A DNA stretch of 64,000 nt from positions 1 through 64,000 of the forward strand of contig CAJYUW010000051.1 of NCBI GenBank assembly GCA_913778205.1. Direction: 5' to 3'. Within the stretch, counting starts at the first letter, position 1. Every line of letters starts with the position of its first letter. Position numbers and translations under genes: made by a program. The notes under the pieces were generated by a model that saw only the letters and a list, made by a program, of their open reading frames with translations, did no database searches and was not told the origin of the DNA. This document shows positions 9,004 through 20,261 of this stretch, piece by piece. Origin of the DNA: an uncultured Curtobacterium sp. (GTDB taxonomy: Bacteria > Actinomycetota > Actinomycetes > Actinomycetales > Microbacteriaceae).

Positions 9004-9703
9004 CTGCCCGAGTCATGCTCATCATGCGAGGATCGCAGCATGTCCTCCTCGAGCGGATCCTGGTCCACAAGTCAGCGCCAGTCGATGACGGCGTCGGAGA
9101 GCTGACCACCCTATCGGGCTCGACCACCACCTGTCGCGCGCGATCCTCGCGCTAGCGGACCGTCACGGCCAGGGAGACCAGGGCTCCCTCGAGCAGCCAG
9201 GCTCCTGCAGCGTGAGCCGGAGAACCCCGTCGATTCCGACGATCGACATACTCCGGGCCTGGCTGAAGGTCTGCCCGACCGAGTACCGAGACAACAGTCG
9301 CATCAGCGAGCATATGGCTAAGCACACCAGCTGATTGCAACCCTCGCCGACGGGCTTGTCGATGATGCCGAGCGGCCGATGCTAATTCGTTTCCCTCCCA
9401 AATTGCAACCTTCACAGTGTTGAATCCTTGCCCCTGTGCTGCGTGAATGGACAGGGCCATGTGGCACGTACGCTTCGGCGCGCCGACCGCCCCCAAATCG
9501 CGATGCGCCTGGATACCGGTTGAGGCAGGTGCTTCACGTCGCTAAGCGCGGAGCTCGACGAGTCTGGCTACGTTCCACGTCGGCACGTTCGTCCTACCAC
9601 GTCGAGGAGAAACCTCGTCCGCATGCTGGTTCGTACGCAACGACGAAGGTTGCGACCTCGTCACCACCGGCTTCCGCTGCTAGGACCTGACGGACAATGC
9701 ACT
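9004..9703. other. Gap with a possible gene remnant
   Basis: About 700 bp between the basic protein and the HEPN protein. The plus strand carries nothing convincing. The minus strand has a possible helicase relic, listed separately. The start of the next gene is hard to fix, so its true 5' end may lie somewhat inside this gap. Confidence 0.4.
9152..9496 (-). pseudogene. Possible relic of a superfamily 1 helicase
   Basis: A 114-codon minus-strand frame contains MALSIHAAQGQGFNTVKVAI, which resembles the 'xxxIHAAQGxTxDTVxV' motif of RecD/TraA-type helicases. Sequence on either side does not continue as a helicase and no ATP-binding motif is present. It may be a decayed fragment left by earlier mobile DNA, or chance similarity in a random frame. 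Confidence 0.2.
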
Positions 9704-10759
9704 GTGAGTTACAGTCGACCTACGAACGACGATGGCTGTCCGAAATTCGTACCCGTTACTAGTCCATCTGCCGAGGCAGTCGGCTTCAAACTTGTCTGCA
9801 AGAATCGTATTGGGGACGCTTTGTACAATCGAGCAACACCTTACTCAGGGCGCAGTCTCGCCTTTGCGAGTTTCGCGCGCGATCATGTCGAATTGAACGA
9901 ATTCTACTGGAGCGGCGCCGCCGCCATGGCGGCGGTAAGTGGACTGACCCGCCATTGGTCGCACCCCGACGACTATCGAACGAAACTTTCCCTCGATCCA
10001 GCCCGTTTCGGGACCGCTCTCCCCCATACGGTGGAACTGTATACGAGAGACTTGGTAGTGAGCCAACGGTGGCACCGCAGAACCGCCTTGATTGCATTAG
10101 CGTCTATTCTCGAGAAGTATATGATTGCCGCAGCGTCGACTGCACTCGCTTCAGACCCCCTTCTCCTCGGCGGTTTTCCCTTAGTCTTTGACGGAATCAC
10201 ACTGATGAAGCGCGGCATAAAGGCACCAAAGCTCGATGTTGCGGATATTGCACGAGGCGATTGGAGCGCTCGCCTGGCCGCATTTGCTCGACTATTCGGT
10301 AGCGTACCTGTGAATCTTCGGGCAGTCGAGGGGCCACTTGAGAAGATGCGTCAGACTCGCAATAAGATTGCCCATGGATTCGCCTCCGACGATGATGCGC
10401 GAACGCTCACCAGCCATGGCGCCGTACTCGCGGGTCTGGGCCACCAGACTCAGAAACCCGCGCGAATCTCGGTGAGCGAAAAGGAACTTGTCAAATACTT
10501 AGGCGCTGTTTACGATGCTGCGGCAGCGATTGATCTTCACCTTTGTAGTCGCCATATCGGCGCGTACGAATGGGCGGCGATATACCTAGAGTGGGAAAGA
10601 AACCCCATAGAATACGAGCGACAAATCGGCGTCAACGCATGGAAGACTGGCTTGACGCGCGACAAGAATGCAAGACGTTTCCTGAAGCACGTCACCGGAG
10701 TGAACTCGTTCGATCAAGCCGAACTGACAAGTCTCAAAGCATACATCTCTTCTTGTTGA
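9704..10759 (+). CDS. HEPN-domain protein, candidate RNase or toxin-like effector
   Basis: 351 aa if the GTG at 9704 is the start; upstream in-frame codons look non-coding (arginine-rich) and no clear ribosome binding site decides it. The C-terminal half carries LEKMRQTRNKIAHGFAS, with the HEPN signature RNxxxH at R219-H224, flanked by long helices. HEPN domains act as metal-independent RNases in many abortive-infection and toxin-antitoxin systems. The N-terminal region has no family I recognise. Codon use is AT-richer than in the core genome, as in the OLD/UvrD pair. It converges on the NYN-domain gene 66 bp away, which makes a paired role tempting but unproven. Confidence 0.65.
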   Translation: MSYSRPTNDDGCPKFVPVTSPSAEAVGFKLVCKNRIGDALYNRATPYSGRSLAFASFARDHVELNEFYWSGAAAMAAVSGLTRHWSHPDDYRTKLSLDPARFGTALPHTVELYTRDLVVSQRWHRRTALIALASILEKYMIAAASTALASDPLLLGGFPLVFDGITLMKRGIKAPKLDVADIARGDWSARLAAFARLFGSVPVNLRAVEGPLEKMRQTRNKIAHGFASDDDARTLTSHGAVLAGLGHQTQKPARISVSEKELVKYLGAVYDAAAAIDLHLCSRHIGAYEWAAIYLEWERNPIEYERQIGVNAWKTGLTRDKNARRFLKHVTGVNSFDQAELTSLKAYISSC

Positions 10760-10825
10760 GGATGAAGCGCGCGGGCGCCTGAGGTCCTTCACTATCTCCT
10801 TGATGGTTGCACAGCGCGACTACAT

Positions 10826-12040
10826 CTAACGCTGAAACGCGACGTTCACCAGCCCGAGATCGCGGACGCTGACCCTGCTTCGCAGGATCTCTGGACGTAT
10901 GACGCGTCCGTCGCGTACTGCTGACCTGTCCCCAAAATCTCGGTACTTGTCCCCGCTGATGACGTAGGTACCGGGCTCGGTTGCAGCGTCAAGGATCGAC
11001 TCATCTGCCGCCTGCTTGTCTGGCGCGACATGCACCCTTACGTCAGCCAATTGCTTCCGGAGCGTTGATGCGGCGAAAGTTCTCTCGATCGTGGCGTCGA
11101 AGATGACTGTCACGTCGTATCGCCCGGCCAGGGCCGGAACGATCGCCTTCAGTGGCTCGAGGCCGACAAAAGACTGCCCGTCATGGCAAAGGTTGCTGCC
11201 GTCGATGATGATCGCTCTCGCGTCGTAGGCGACGAGTGCGCGGCGGACCTCCGTGGCTACGCGCCATTGCCTCTTCGCGACCGCACGCTCGAGCGATGCA
11301 ACAGAGCTTCTGCTATCGCGGAGGAACACTCTGGGGCTGTCGACGCCGAGGTATCGTCTGGCTTCCTCGTGAAGCATCGCGCGGTCTCGAGAGGTGTCAG
11401 CTGCCGCGAATCGCCGTTCGATTTCTCGGGCTCGCTTGAGCTTCTCCTGTCGGGCAGAAAGTTCCCGCTGAGCTTCGCTCAGCGCCTTGAGCGGTTCCAC
11501 AAGTGTCGAGTCCAGCGCCGTAGACGCTGCCGTCAGCCGATTGAACTCCGCGTCGTGTTCGGCCCTTTCCGCTTCAAGCCGGCTTATGGCGGCATTCACC
11601 TCGCTCGGTTCGCAAGCACTAAACCGCTGGAGGTCGCTCCGGTATGTAACCGATCGCTCGAGTAATTGGTCACGTGCCCCTGTCGCCTCAGCCAGAGCGT
11701 TCTTGTCCATGCCGAGCTTCTTGAGGAGCGCGTCACGGTCCTCGGCTGCTGCTAGCCGGGTCGCATCGAAGACACGGAGCAGGTTGATACCGATCTTCGC
11801 AGCATCACGAGCTCGGTGGTAGTCCCTCGACGTGACAACGAGTGCAGCCTCCAAGCTCGAGACAGTGAGCGACGCCTGTTTCGCTGCCGCGTCGGCATCA
11901 GCGGCCTTCCGCATCACGGCGAGCCGGTCGAACTGCCCGTACCAGTCGAGTTCGGCTCGCAGGCGATGGAGTTCGTCGTCGATGGCGTTCAGCCGGTCGT
12001 TTCGCTCCTCGAGTCGGGGCGCGAACGGGTTGCTGTTCAA
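10826..12040 (-). CDS. Coiled-coil protein with C-terminal NYN/PIN-like (Zc3h12a-type) RNase domain
   Basis: 404 aa. Residues 8-230 are almost continuous heptad-like coiled coil, rich in Ala, Glu, Arg and Leu. Residues about 275-400 form a PIN/NYN nuclease-like domain: AIIIDGSN (D280), VIFDATIER (D315), KQAADESIL (D346, E347) and ISGDKYRDF (D364, D368). These acidic residues match the metal site of Zc3h12a/NYN endoribonucleases, which cut single-stranded RNA. The long coiled coil implies oligomerisation or sensing of a partner. It is convergent with the HEPN gene and stands beside the comEC break. An RNA-targeting defence role is inference. Confidence 0.75.
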   Translation of the reverse strand: MNSNPFAPRLEERNDRLNAIDDELHRLRAELDWYGQFDRLAVMRKAADADAAAKQASLTVSSLEAALVVTSRDYHRARDAAKIGINLLRVFDATRLAAAEDRDALLKKLGMDKNALAEATGARDQLLERSVTYRSDLQRFSACEPSEVNAAISRLEAERAEHDAEFNRLTAASTALDSTLVEPLKALSEAQRELSARQEKLKRAREIERRFAAADTSRDRAMLHEEARRYLGVDSPRVFLRDSRSSVASLERAVAKRQWRVATEVRRALVAYDARAIIIDGSNLCHDGQSFVGLEPLKAIVPALAGRYDVTVIFDATIERTFAASTLRKQLADVRVHVAPDKQAADESILDAATEPGTYVISGDKYRDFGDRSAVRDGRVIRPEILRSRVSVRDLGLVNVAFQR

Positions 12041-12416
12041 AACGGCGTCCTGTCGTCGTGCTTTCGGTCCTCCTCAGCCTATTCGCAGAGAAGGGGCTGT
12101 CGGGAAGCCTGCGCACCATGCCCCGCCCCAAGCGCGCCTCACAGCTCAAGTCATGCGCGTGCGAAAGTCCGAGTCCGGCATTCCGCCCAGGGAAGCAGAC
12201 ACCCTAATCACGGCTGGCGCCGATGCGCTTAAACAGTCGACCGAGGAGTCCTGCTTCCGCCGGACGACTTGGCATGGAAGGGTGCGCCAGTCGTCCGCAC
12301 GGCTGCCGGGCGGGCTGAGGCGTCAAGTGCCCAAGTTGGTCGACGGGCGAGAGTCACGACCAGCTGTCATCTACCAGGTGGAGCCTGGGGCCTCGGGTAG
12401 CTTGACCAGCAGAAGA
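12041..12416. other. Non-coding right flank of the island
   Basis: About 380 bp upstream of the NYN gene and downstream of the truncated comEC. It must contain the NYN promoter, and holds the hairpin at 12261-12297. No protein-coding signal or tRNA was seen. Confidence 0.5.
12261..12297. repeat. Hairpin with 9-bp perfect stem near the island edge
   Basis: CGGACGACT (12261-12269) pairs perfectly with AGTCGTCCG (12289-12297). After a one-base bulge the stem continues as GGC/GCC around a loop of about ten bases. It could terminate read-through from the truncated comEC, or be a structured recombination end. It has no U-tract. Confidence 0.4.
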
Positions 12417-13274
12417 TCAGCTCACGCGTCCTCGCTTGTGATCGCACTTGTCCAAGGCACGGGACGCACCTCTGTTTCGGACTGTCTCCCCCGACACCGC
12501 GGTGAGGTGCGTGAGCGCCGTGGCCTCCATCGCGGACTCCGTCCCCGGGTCGAGGCCGCTGCGGTCCCCGATCGCGAGGCCGCGAAGCAGCGCCGCACCC
12601 GGTTCGGGGAGGTCCGCGGTCACGGCGACGAACGACTGCCGGACACGGTCCGTCGCGCCGAGCAACCCGTCGGGTGGACGCGCCTGGACGGAGCCGCGCA
12701 GGAACACCACGAAGGCCGTCGGCGCTCCGGGAGCGTCGGGCTCCACCGACGCCGCCCCGCTGATCGCCGTGCCGGCGGCGAGACGTCCGAGCCCGTCGTC
12801 GGCGCGCACGTCGGGCACGATGCGCACCGGCACCCGCAGCGCGGGCACGTCGGCGACGGCGGTCAGGGTCCCCGTCGTCGAACGCGCTCCCCGGTCGAGG
12901 TCACGGTCGAGGGTCACCCGCACCTCGACGGCGCGCCCCACGCTGGCGAGGGCGCCCGGGGACCGACGTTCCTGCCCGACCGCCACCGAGACGGCGACCA
13001 GTCCGAGGAGCAGCATGCCCGTGACGACGAGGCTCGCCACCGCGCCGACCCAGGGCGCGCCTCCGTCGCCCGACCCGCTCCGGCTGTGGAGGGCCAGCAC
13101 GGCGGTCCCCACGGCGGCGAGCACCCCGGCGACCGCGACGACGGCGACGGCCGCTTCCGGTGCCCCCACGAGCACGGCGGACCCCGACCACGCGATCGCG
13201 GCCGGCACGGCGGTCCGGAGGTCCAGCAGCCGTGCGCCGAGCGCGCGGGCGACGACGCGACCGGGCTCAGACAC
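12417..13274 (-). pseudogene. comEC: Truncated comEC (DNA-uptake channel), broken in the competence domain
   Basis: Starts at the GTG at 13274, overlapping the comEA stop by 8 bp. The product is 285 aa, against about 700-800 for full ComEC. It keeps N-terminal helices and the OB-like region, reaching ATALTHLTAVSG, where the family continues AN(C/A)...; here it reads ETVRNRGASRALDKCDHKRG and stops. The remainder of the Competence membrane domain and the metallo-beta-lactamase-like domain are absent, and no fragment of them occurs to the left. The break (about 12488) is 33 bp from a TTGGACAAGT decamer shared with the other island edge. The product cannot form a working DNA channel. Confidence 0.85.
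12446..12455. repeat. Right-hand copy of the island-edge decamer
   Basis: ACTTGTCCAA on the plus strand (TTGGACAAGT on the minus strand, reading inward from 12455). It matches the copies in the inverted repeat at 2316-2367, giving inward-facing termini of a segment of about 10.1 kb. It is only ten bases long and could be coincidence. Confidence 0.35.
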
Positions 13275-14034
13275 GCACGCGGTCCTGGAGGTCGGCGAAC
13301 TTCGCGTCCCCGATGCCGCTGACGTCGAGCAGGTCCTCGACCGTGGTGAACCGGCCGTGCTCCTCGCGCCAGGCGATGATCCGGGCCGCGAGCGCCGGCC
13401 CGATGCCGGGCAGGGTCTCGAGCGTCGTGGCGTCTGCGCTGTTGAGGTCCACCGTGCCACCGGGTCCCGTCCCGACACCCGCCCCGGACCCGGTGCCGCC
13501 CCCTGCCCCGCCTCCCGACGACGGAGCGACGGTCCCGGACGCTCCCGGAGCCGGGTCCTCCTCGCCCACGCGCGGCACGTACACCCGTTCGCCGTCCACG
13601 ACCGGGCGCGCGAGGTTGAGGCGTCCCAGGTCTGCGTCGCGCGCCGCACCACCGGCACGCTCCACCGCAGCCGCGACCCGACTGCCGCTCGGCAGCGTCA
13701 CGATCCCGGCGTCGGCGACCGCTCCGGCGACGTGCACGACGACCGTCGCCGCCGTCGAGGGCGGTGCGGGTGCGGCCGCGGACCGTCCGGACGCGGACGG
13801 CGTGGCACCGCGCACCGTGACCTCGCGCGGAGCCTCCGCGGACTGTCGGGCCCCGAGCAGGACGACGACCAGCGCGACGACGGTGACGACGACGGCGAGG
13901 ACGACCGCGGCACGCGGCGACAGCGCGGACCACGCCAGTGACGGCACCCGCGACGTCGGGGTCGGGTCAGGTGTCGGCGACGCGTGCGCGGACGCCCGGG
14001 GGCTCGGTGCAGGATCCGGTGACGACGTGGGCAT
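13267..14034 (-). CDS. comEA: ComEA, DNA-binding competence protein
   Basis: 255 aa. A disordered N-terminal Pro/Ser/Thr region precedes one membrane helix (AAVVLAVVVTVVALVVVLLGA, about 41-61), an SLBB domain (VVVHVAGAVADAGIVTLPSG...VYVPRVGE), a Gly/Ser linker, and two helix-hairpin-helix motifs (VDLNSADATTLETLPGIGPA; VEDLLDVSGIGDAKFADL). ComEA is membrane-anchored outside the cytoplasm and binds double-stranded DNA for delivery to ComEC. The gene is intact although comEC just downstream is truncated, so it is probably without its channel partner unless another copy exists. Confidence 0.92.
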   Translation of the reverse strand: MPTSSPDPAPSPRASAHASPTPDPTPTSRVPSLAWSALSPRAAVVLAVVVTVVALVVVLLGARQSAEAPREVTVRGATPSASGRSAAAPAPPSTAATVVVHVAGAVADAGIVTLPSGSRVAAAVERAGGAARDADLGRLNLARPVVDGERVYVPRVGEEDPAPGASGTVAPSSGGGAGGGTGSGAGVGTGPGGTVDLNSADATTLETLPGIGPALAARIIAWREEHGRFTTVEDLLDVSGIGDAKFADLQDRVRV

Positions 14035-14133
14035 GCCCGGACGCTACGGTGCGGGCCCGCCCCGCCGGGCGGTGTCCCGTCAGACGGTGGAGAACGTCAT
14101 CCGCGCCGGCGCCGTGCAGGAACCGCCGCCGCC

Positions 14134-14205
14134 CCTCCGACCTCCCGGCCCGCCGTCCCTCCGAGCTCCCGGCCCGCCGTCCCTCCGAGCTCCCGGCCCG
14201 TCGGC
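14134..14205. repeat. Three tandem 24-bp repeats between comEA and leuS
   Basis: Units begin at 14134, 14158 and 14182, each starting CCTCCGA and containing CTCCCGGCCCG. The array ends exactly at the base before the leuS stop codon. It fills most of the 171-bp gap and offers G/C-rich, slippage-prone DNA. There is no sign that it encodes protein. Confidence 0.8.
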
Positions 14206-16767
<2,562 letters not shown>

Positions 16768-16822
16768 CAAGGGTACAAGGCCTGGAGGCGCGGCCCGGCC
16801 CCGTGACGTCGGCTCCGGTCCG

Positions 16823-18511
16823 TCAGGTGGTGACGAGTCGCCCGCCACGCATGCGCAGCGTGCGGTCGACGAGGTCGGCCGGCACCGGGACGTGCGACAC
16901 GACGACGACGGTCCGCCCGGCACGCCGGGCGGCGCCGACGAGGTCGCGCAGCAGGGCGTCGGACAGGTCGGGGTCGATGTCGGCGGTCGGCTCGTCGAGC
17001 ACGAGCACCGGGAACGCGTGCAGGAGCGCCCGGGCCAGGGCGAGCCGGTGTGCCTGCCCGCCGGACACGAGGACGCCGCGCTCTCCGACCCCGGCGTCGA
17101 GCCCGCCGCGCCGCTCCACCCACCGCCCGAGCCCGACGCGCTCGAGGACGTCGAGGAGCTCGTCGTCCGTCGCGGTGTCCCGCGCGAAGAGCAGGTTCTG
17201 CCGCACCGACTGGTCGAACACGAACGGGTCCTGCTCGATGAGCCCGATGCGCGCACGGACCGCGTCCGGGTGCATGTCCCGCGCCGGGACGCCGTCGATC
17301 GTGTACGACCCGCGATGGTCGACGAACCGCACGAGCGCGTCCACGAGCGTGGTCTTGCCCGAGCCGCTCGGGCCCTGCAGGACGACGACCTCGCCGGGGC
17401 GGAGGTCGAGCGACACCCCGGCGACGGCGTCCTCGTCCGCCCCGGGCCACCGTACGGACACGTCGCGCAGCGACACGACCACGGGCCCCTCGACCGCGAG
17501 CGCCGCCGGGTCGGCGGGCTGGTCCGGCTCCGCGACGATGCCCTCGGGCACGGTCGCCGGGACGACCCGTTCGACACGGTCCGCCGCGGCCTGCACCCGA
17601 CGGAACGTGAGCACCGCGAGCGGGACGCCGCCGACGACCTCGAACAGGGCGAGCGGCACGAAGACGGCGAGGGCCCAGAGCGGACCGTCGAGCGCCCCGG
17701 ACACCACGGCCGGAGCGCCGACCAGCAGGATCCCCAGGACGGCCCCGCCGCCGATGAGCCCCACGAGCGCACCGACGAGCGACTCCACGGTGCCGCGCCG
17801 CCGGACCGCGGTGGTGACCCGCTCGTCGAGCCGCGTGATCTGCGCGAGCCGGTCGTCGAGCGTGCCGTAGGCGCTGAAGACGTCCAGCGTCCGGACCGTG
17901 TCGAGCACGAGGTCCGCGACCCGGCCGCGGTCCGCAGCCGTGCGCTCGTCGGAACGCCGCGCCACGGCGACCGTCACCACGGAGCCGAGGAGCGCCGCGA
18001 CCGCGAGGGCGAGCAGGAGCACGAGCGCGGCGGGCACCGAGACCAGCGCGACCGCGACGACGGAGAGCACCGCGACGACCCCGGCCGACACGAGCGGTCC
18101 GACGACGCGGATGGGCAGGTCCTGCAGGCGGTCGGTGTCGGTGACGAGGCGGGTCAGCAGGTCCCCGCGTCCGGTCGACCCGAGGCCTGCGGGCGCGACC
18201 GACGCCAGCCGGCGGTACATCTCGGTCCGGACGACCGCGAGCTGCCGGAAGGACGCGTCGTGCCCGGCGAGCCGGTCGACGTACCGGAGGGCCGCGCGCC
18301 CCAGCGCGAAGGCGCGGACGCCGACCATGACGAGGGTGAGGTACAGGATCGGGGGGTGCTCGGCGGCACGGGTGATGAGGTAGCCGCTCGCGGCGAGCAG
18401 TGCGACCGCGCACAGCGCGCTGCCGACGCCGGCCGCCACGGCCTTGCCCCAGCCGGCCCCGCGCGGGACGGCGAGGCGCAGGACGGAGGTGGGTCGCGCC
18501 TCCCGGGTCAT
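16823..18511 (-). CDS. cydC: CydC-type subunit of the CydDC ABC exporter
   Basis: 562 aa from the ATG at 18511, overlapping the cydD stop as ATGA. Six transmembrane helices occupy about residues 20-300 ([37 protein letters not shown]). The nucleotide-binding domain has Walker [10 protein letters not shown] near 380, signature [16 protein letters not shown] and Walker [13 protein letters not shown]. CydDC exports cysteine and glutathione, is implicated in haem handling, and is needed to assemble cytochrome bd. It is the last gene of the cyd operon. Confidence 0.93.
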   Translation of the reverse strand: MTREARPTSVLRLAVPRGAGWGKAVAAGVGSALCAVALLAASGYLITRAAEHPPILYLTLVMVGVRAFALGRAALRYVDRLAGHDASFRQLAVVRTEMYRRLASVAPAGLGSTGRGDLLTRLVTDTDRLQDLPIRVVGPLVSAGVVAVLSVVAVALVSVPAALVLLLALAVAALLGSVVTVAVARRSDERTAADRGRVADLVLDTVRTLDVFSAYGTLDDRLAQITRLDERVTTAVRRRGTVESLVGALVGLIGGGAVLGILLVGAPAVVSGALDGPLWALAVFVPLALFEVVGGVPLAVLTFRRVQAAADRVERVVPATVPEGIVAEPDQPADPAALAVEGPVVVSLRDVSVRWPGADEDAVAGVSLDLRPGEVVVLQGPSGSGKTTLVDALVRFVDHRGSYTIDGVPARDMHPDAVRARIGLIEQDPFVFDQSVRQNLLFARDTATDDELLDVLERVGLGRWVERRGGLDAGVGERGVLVSGGQAHRLALARALLHAFPVLVLDEPTADIDPDLSDALLRDLVGAARRAGRTVVVVSHVPVPADLVDRTLRMRGGRLVTT

Positions 18512-20196
18512 CGCCGCGCCCCGTCCGCCAGGGTGACCGCCACCGCGCCACCGGCCTCGATGTCGACACGGACGTCGGCCGCCGCGAGGACGGCCGGACG
18601 GTGGCTCGCGACGACGACGACCCGCCCGTCGGCGGCGAGCCGACGGATCGTCGCCACGACGTGCGCCTCCGCGTCCGCGTCGAGCGCGGAGGTCGGTTCG
18701 TCGAGGAGGACCAGCGGCGTGTCCGCCCTGGCGACGCGGTACAGGGCACGCGCGACGGCGACGCGCTGCGCCTGCCCGCCCGACAGGCCGGTGCCTCCCG
18801 ACCCGACCGGGAGGCCCGGGTCGAGTCCCAGCCCCGCCGCACCGAGCGCGGTCAGCACGCCGGCCGCGTCGGGGGTCGCGCTGAGCGCGACGTTCTCCGC
18901 GATCGTGCCGCGGACCAGACGCGGCCGCTGGTCGGCCCACGTGGTCCGCTCGGCCGCCGGCGCCGCCGATCCGGGGACGGACAGCGTGCCGTCGAACGGG
19001 AGCGCGCCGCGGAGCGCCGCGATGACGCTCGACTTGCCGGACCCGCTCGGACCGGCGAGGGCGACCACCGTGCCCGGTCCTGCGCGCAGGTCGAGCGGTC
19101 CGATCACCACGTCCGGTCGACGGACCGTGAGCCCCTCGAGGACGAGCGCCGTCCCCGGCGTCGTCGCTGCCGTCGCTGCCGTCGCTGGAGCGTCGCCGGA
19201 CGGCGCCTGGTTGGACGGAGCCGCGGTCGCCCGGTCGTCGTCGAGTACGTCGAGGACCGCACCGGCGGCCTCGACGCCGTCCTGGGCGGCGTGGAAGTCG
19301 GCGCCGACCTGCCGGATCGGCGCGAAGGCCTCGGGCGCGAGCACGAGGACGAACATCGCCGCGCCGAGCCCCAGCGACCCGTCCACGAGGCGGACGCCGA
19401 TCGACACCGCGACGAGCGCGACCGCGAGGCTCGCCGCGAGTTCGAGCGCGAACCCGCTGACGAAGGACAGGCGCAGGACGCCGATCGTCTGCTTCCGGTA
19501 CGCGTCGGTCAGTACACCGATGCGACCAACCTGTCGCCGAGCCCGACCGAACGCCTTGAGCGTCGCCAGTCCCTCGACGGCCTCCGAGAACGCGCTGCCG
19601 AGCGTCGCGAGGGCGTCGGACTGCCGTCGCTGCACCGCCTGGGTCGCGAGCCCGATGAGGACCATGAACACCGGGATGACCGGGAGCGCGCAGAGCACGA
19701 CGACGCCGCTCGTGAGGTCGCCCAGGCCGATCGCGACGACGAGCACCGGCGTCGCGACGGCGGTGAGCGCGAGCTGCGGCAGGTAGCGGCCGAAGTACGC
19801 GTCGAGCGCGTCGAGGCCCGGTCCGAGCGTCGTCGCGAAGCCCGCGCTCGACCGCTCGGCCAGCCACGCCGGTCCGCGTTCGGCGGCCCGCGCGAGGACG
19901 CCCGCGCGGAGTTCGCTCTTGACGCGGGCGGCCGCGCGGGCGGCGAGGTCGTCCGTCGCCCAGGCCGCGAGCGCCCGCACGACGAACGCCGTGCCGAGCA
20001 GCGCGAGGGCCTGGGCGAACGCGCCGGGGAGGACGCCGTCACCGACGGCGTCGACCCCGATCGTCACCGCGGCGGCGATCCCCCACGCGATCGCGACGGT
20101 CGCGACCGTCCGCAGCAGCCCGGTCGCCGCCGCGGCCACGATGAAGCCGCGAGCGGTGCGCGACAGCCGCAGCAGTCGCGGGTCGAGCGGCTTCAC
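18508..20196 (-). CDS. cydD: CydD-type subunit of the CydDC ABC exporter
   Basis: 562 aa. The GTG at 20196 is preceded by AGGAGG at good spacing, which fixes the start although the frame stays open upstream through cydB. ABC membrane helices cover the first 300 residues. The ATPase domain has Walker A GPSGSGKSS near 381-388, signature LSGGQAQRVAVARAL and Walker B LVLLDEPTSALD. It heterodimerises with CydC. A low-complexity Ala/Thr-rich linker (SNQAPSGDAPATAATAATTP) joins the two domains. Confidence 0.93.
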   Translation of the reverse strand: MKPLDPRLLRLSRTARGFIVAAAATGLLRTVATVAIAWGIAAAVTIGVDAVGDGVLPGAFAQALALLGTAFVVRALAAWATDDLAARAAARVKSELRAGVLARAAERGPAWLAERSSAGFATTLGPGLDALDAYFGRYLPQLALTAVATPVLVVAIGLGDLTSGVVVLCALPVIPVFMVLIGLATQAVQRRQSDALATLGSAFSEAVEGLATLKAFGRARRQVGRIGVLTDAYRKQTIGVLRLSFVSGFALELAASLAVALVAVSIGVRLVDGSLGLGAAMFVLVLAPEAFAPIRQVGADFHAAQDGVEAAGAVLDVLDDDRATAAPSNQAPSGDAPATAATAATTPGTALVLEGLTVRRPDVVIGPLDLRAGPGTVVALAGPSGSGKSSVIAALRGALPFDGTLSVPGSAAPAAERTTWADQRPRLVRGTIAENVALSATPDAAGVLTALGAAGLGLDPGLPVGSGGTGLSGGQAQRVAVARALYRVARADTPLVLLDEPTSALDADAEAHVVATIRRLAADGRVVVVASHRPAVLAAADVRVDIEAGGAVAVTLADGARR

Positions 20197-20261
20197 GTCG
20201 TCCTCCTGGGGTGCGGTCTGTCCGGTGCGTGCGGCGACCGGGGCGCGGGGTCGGGTCGTGC

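Noticed and set aside
12261-12297. Hairpin as an integron attC site
   Set aside because: It lacks the RYYYAAC/GTTRRRY boxes and there is no integrase nearby.
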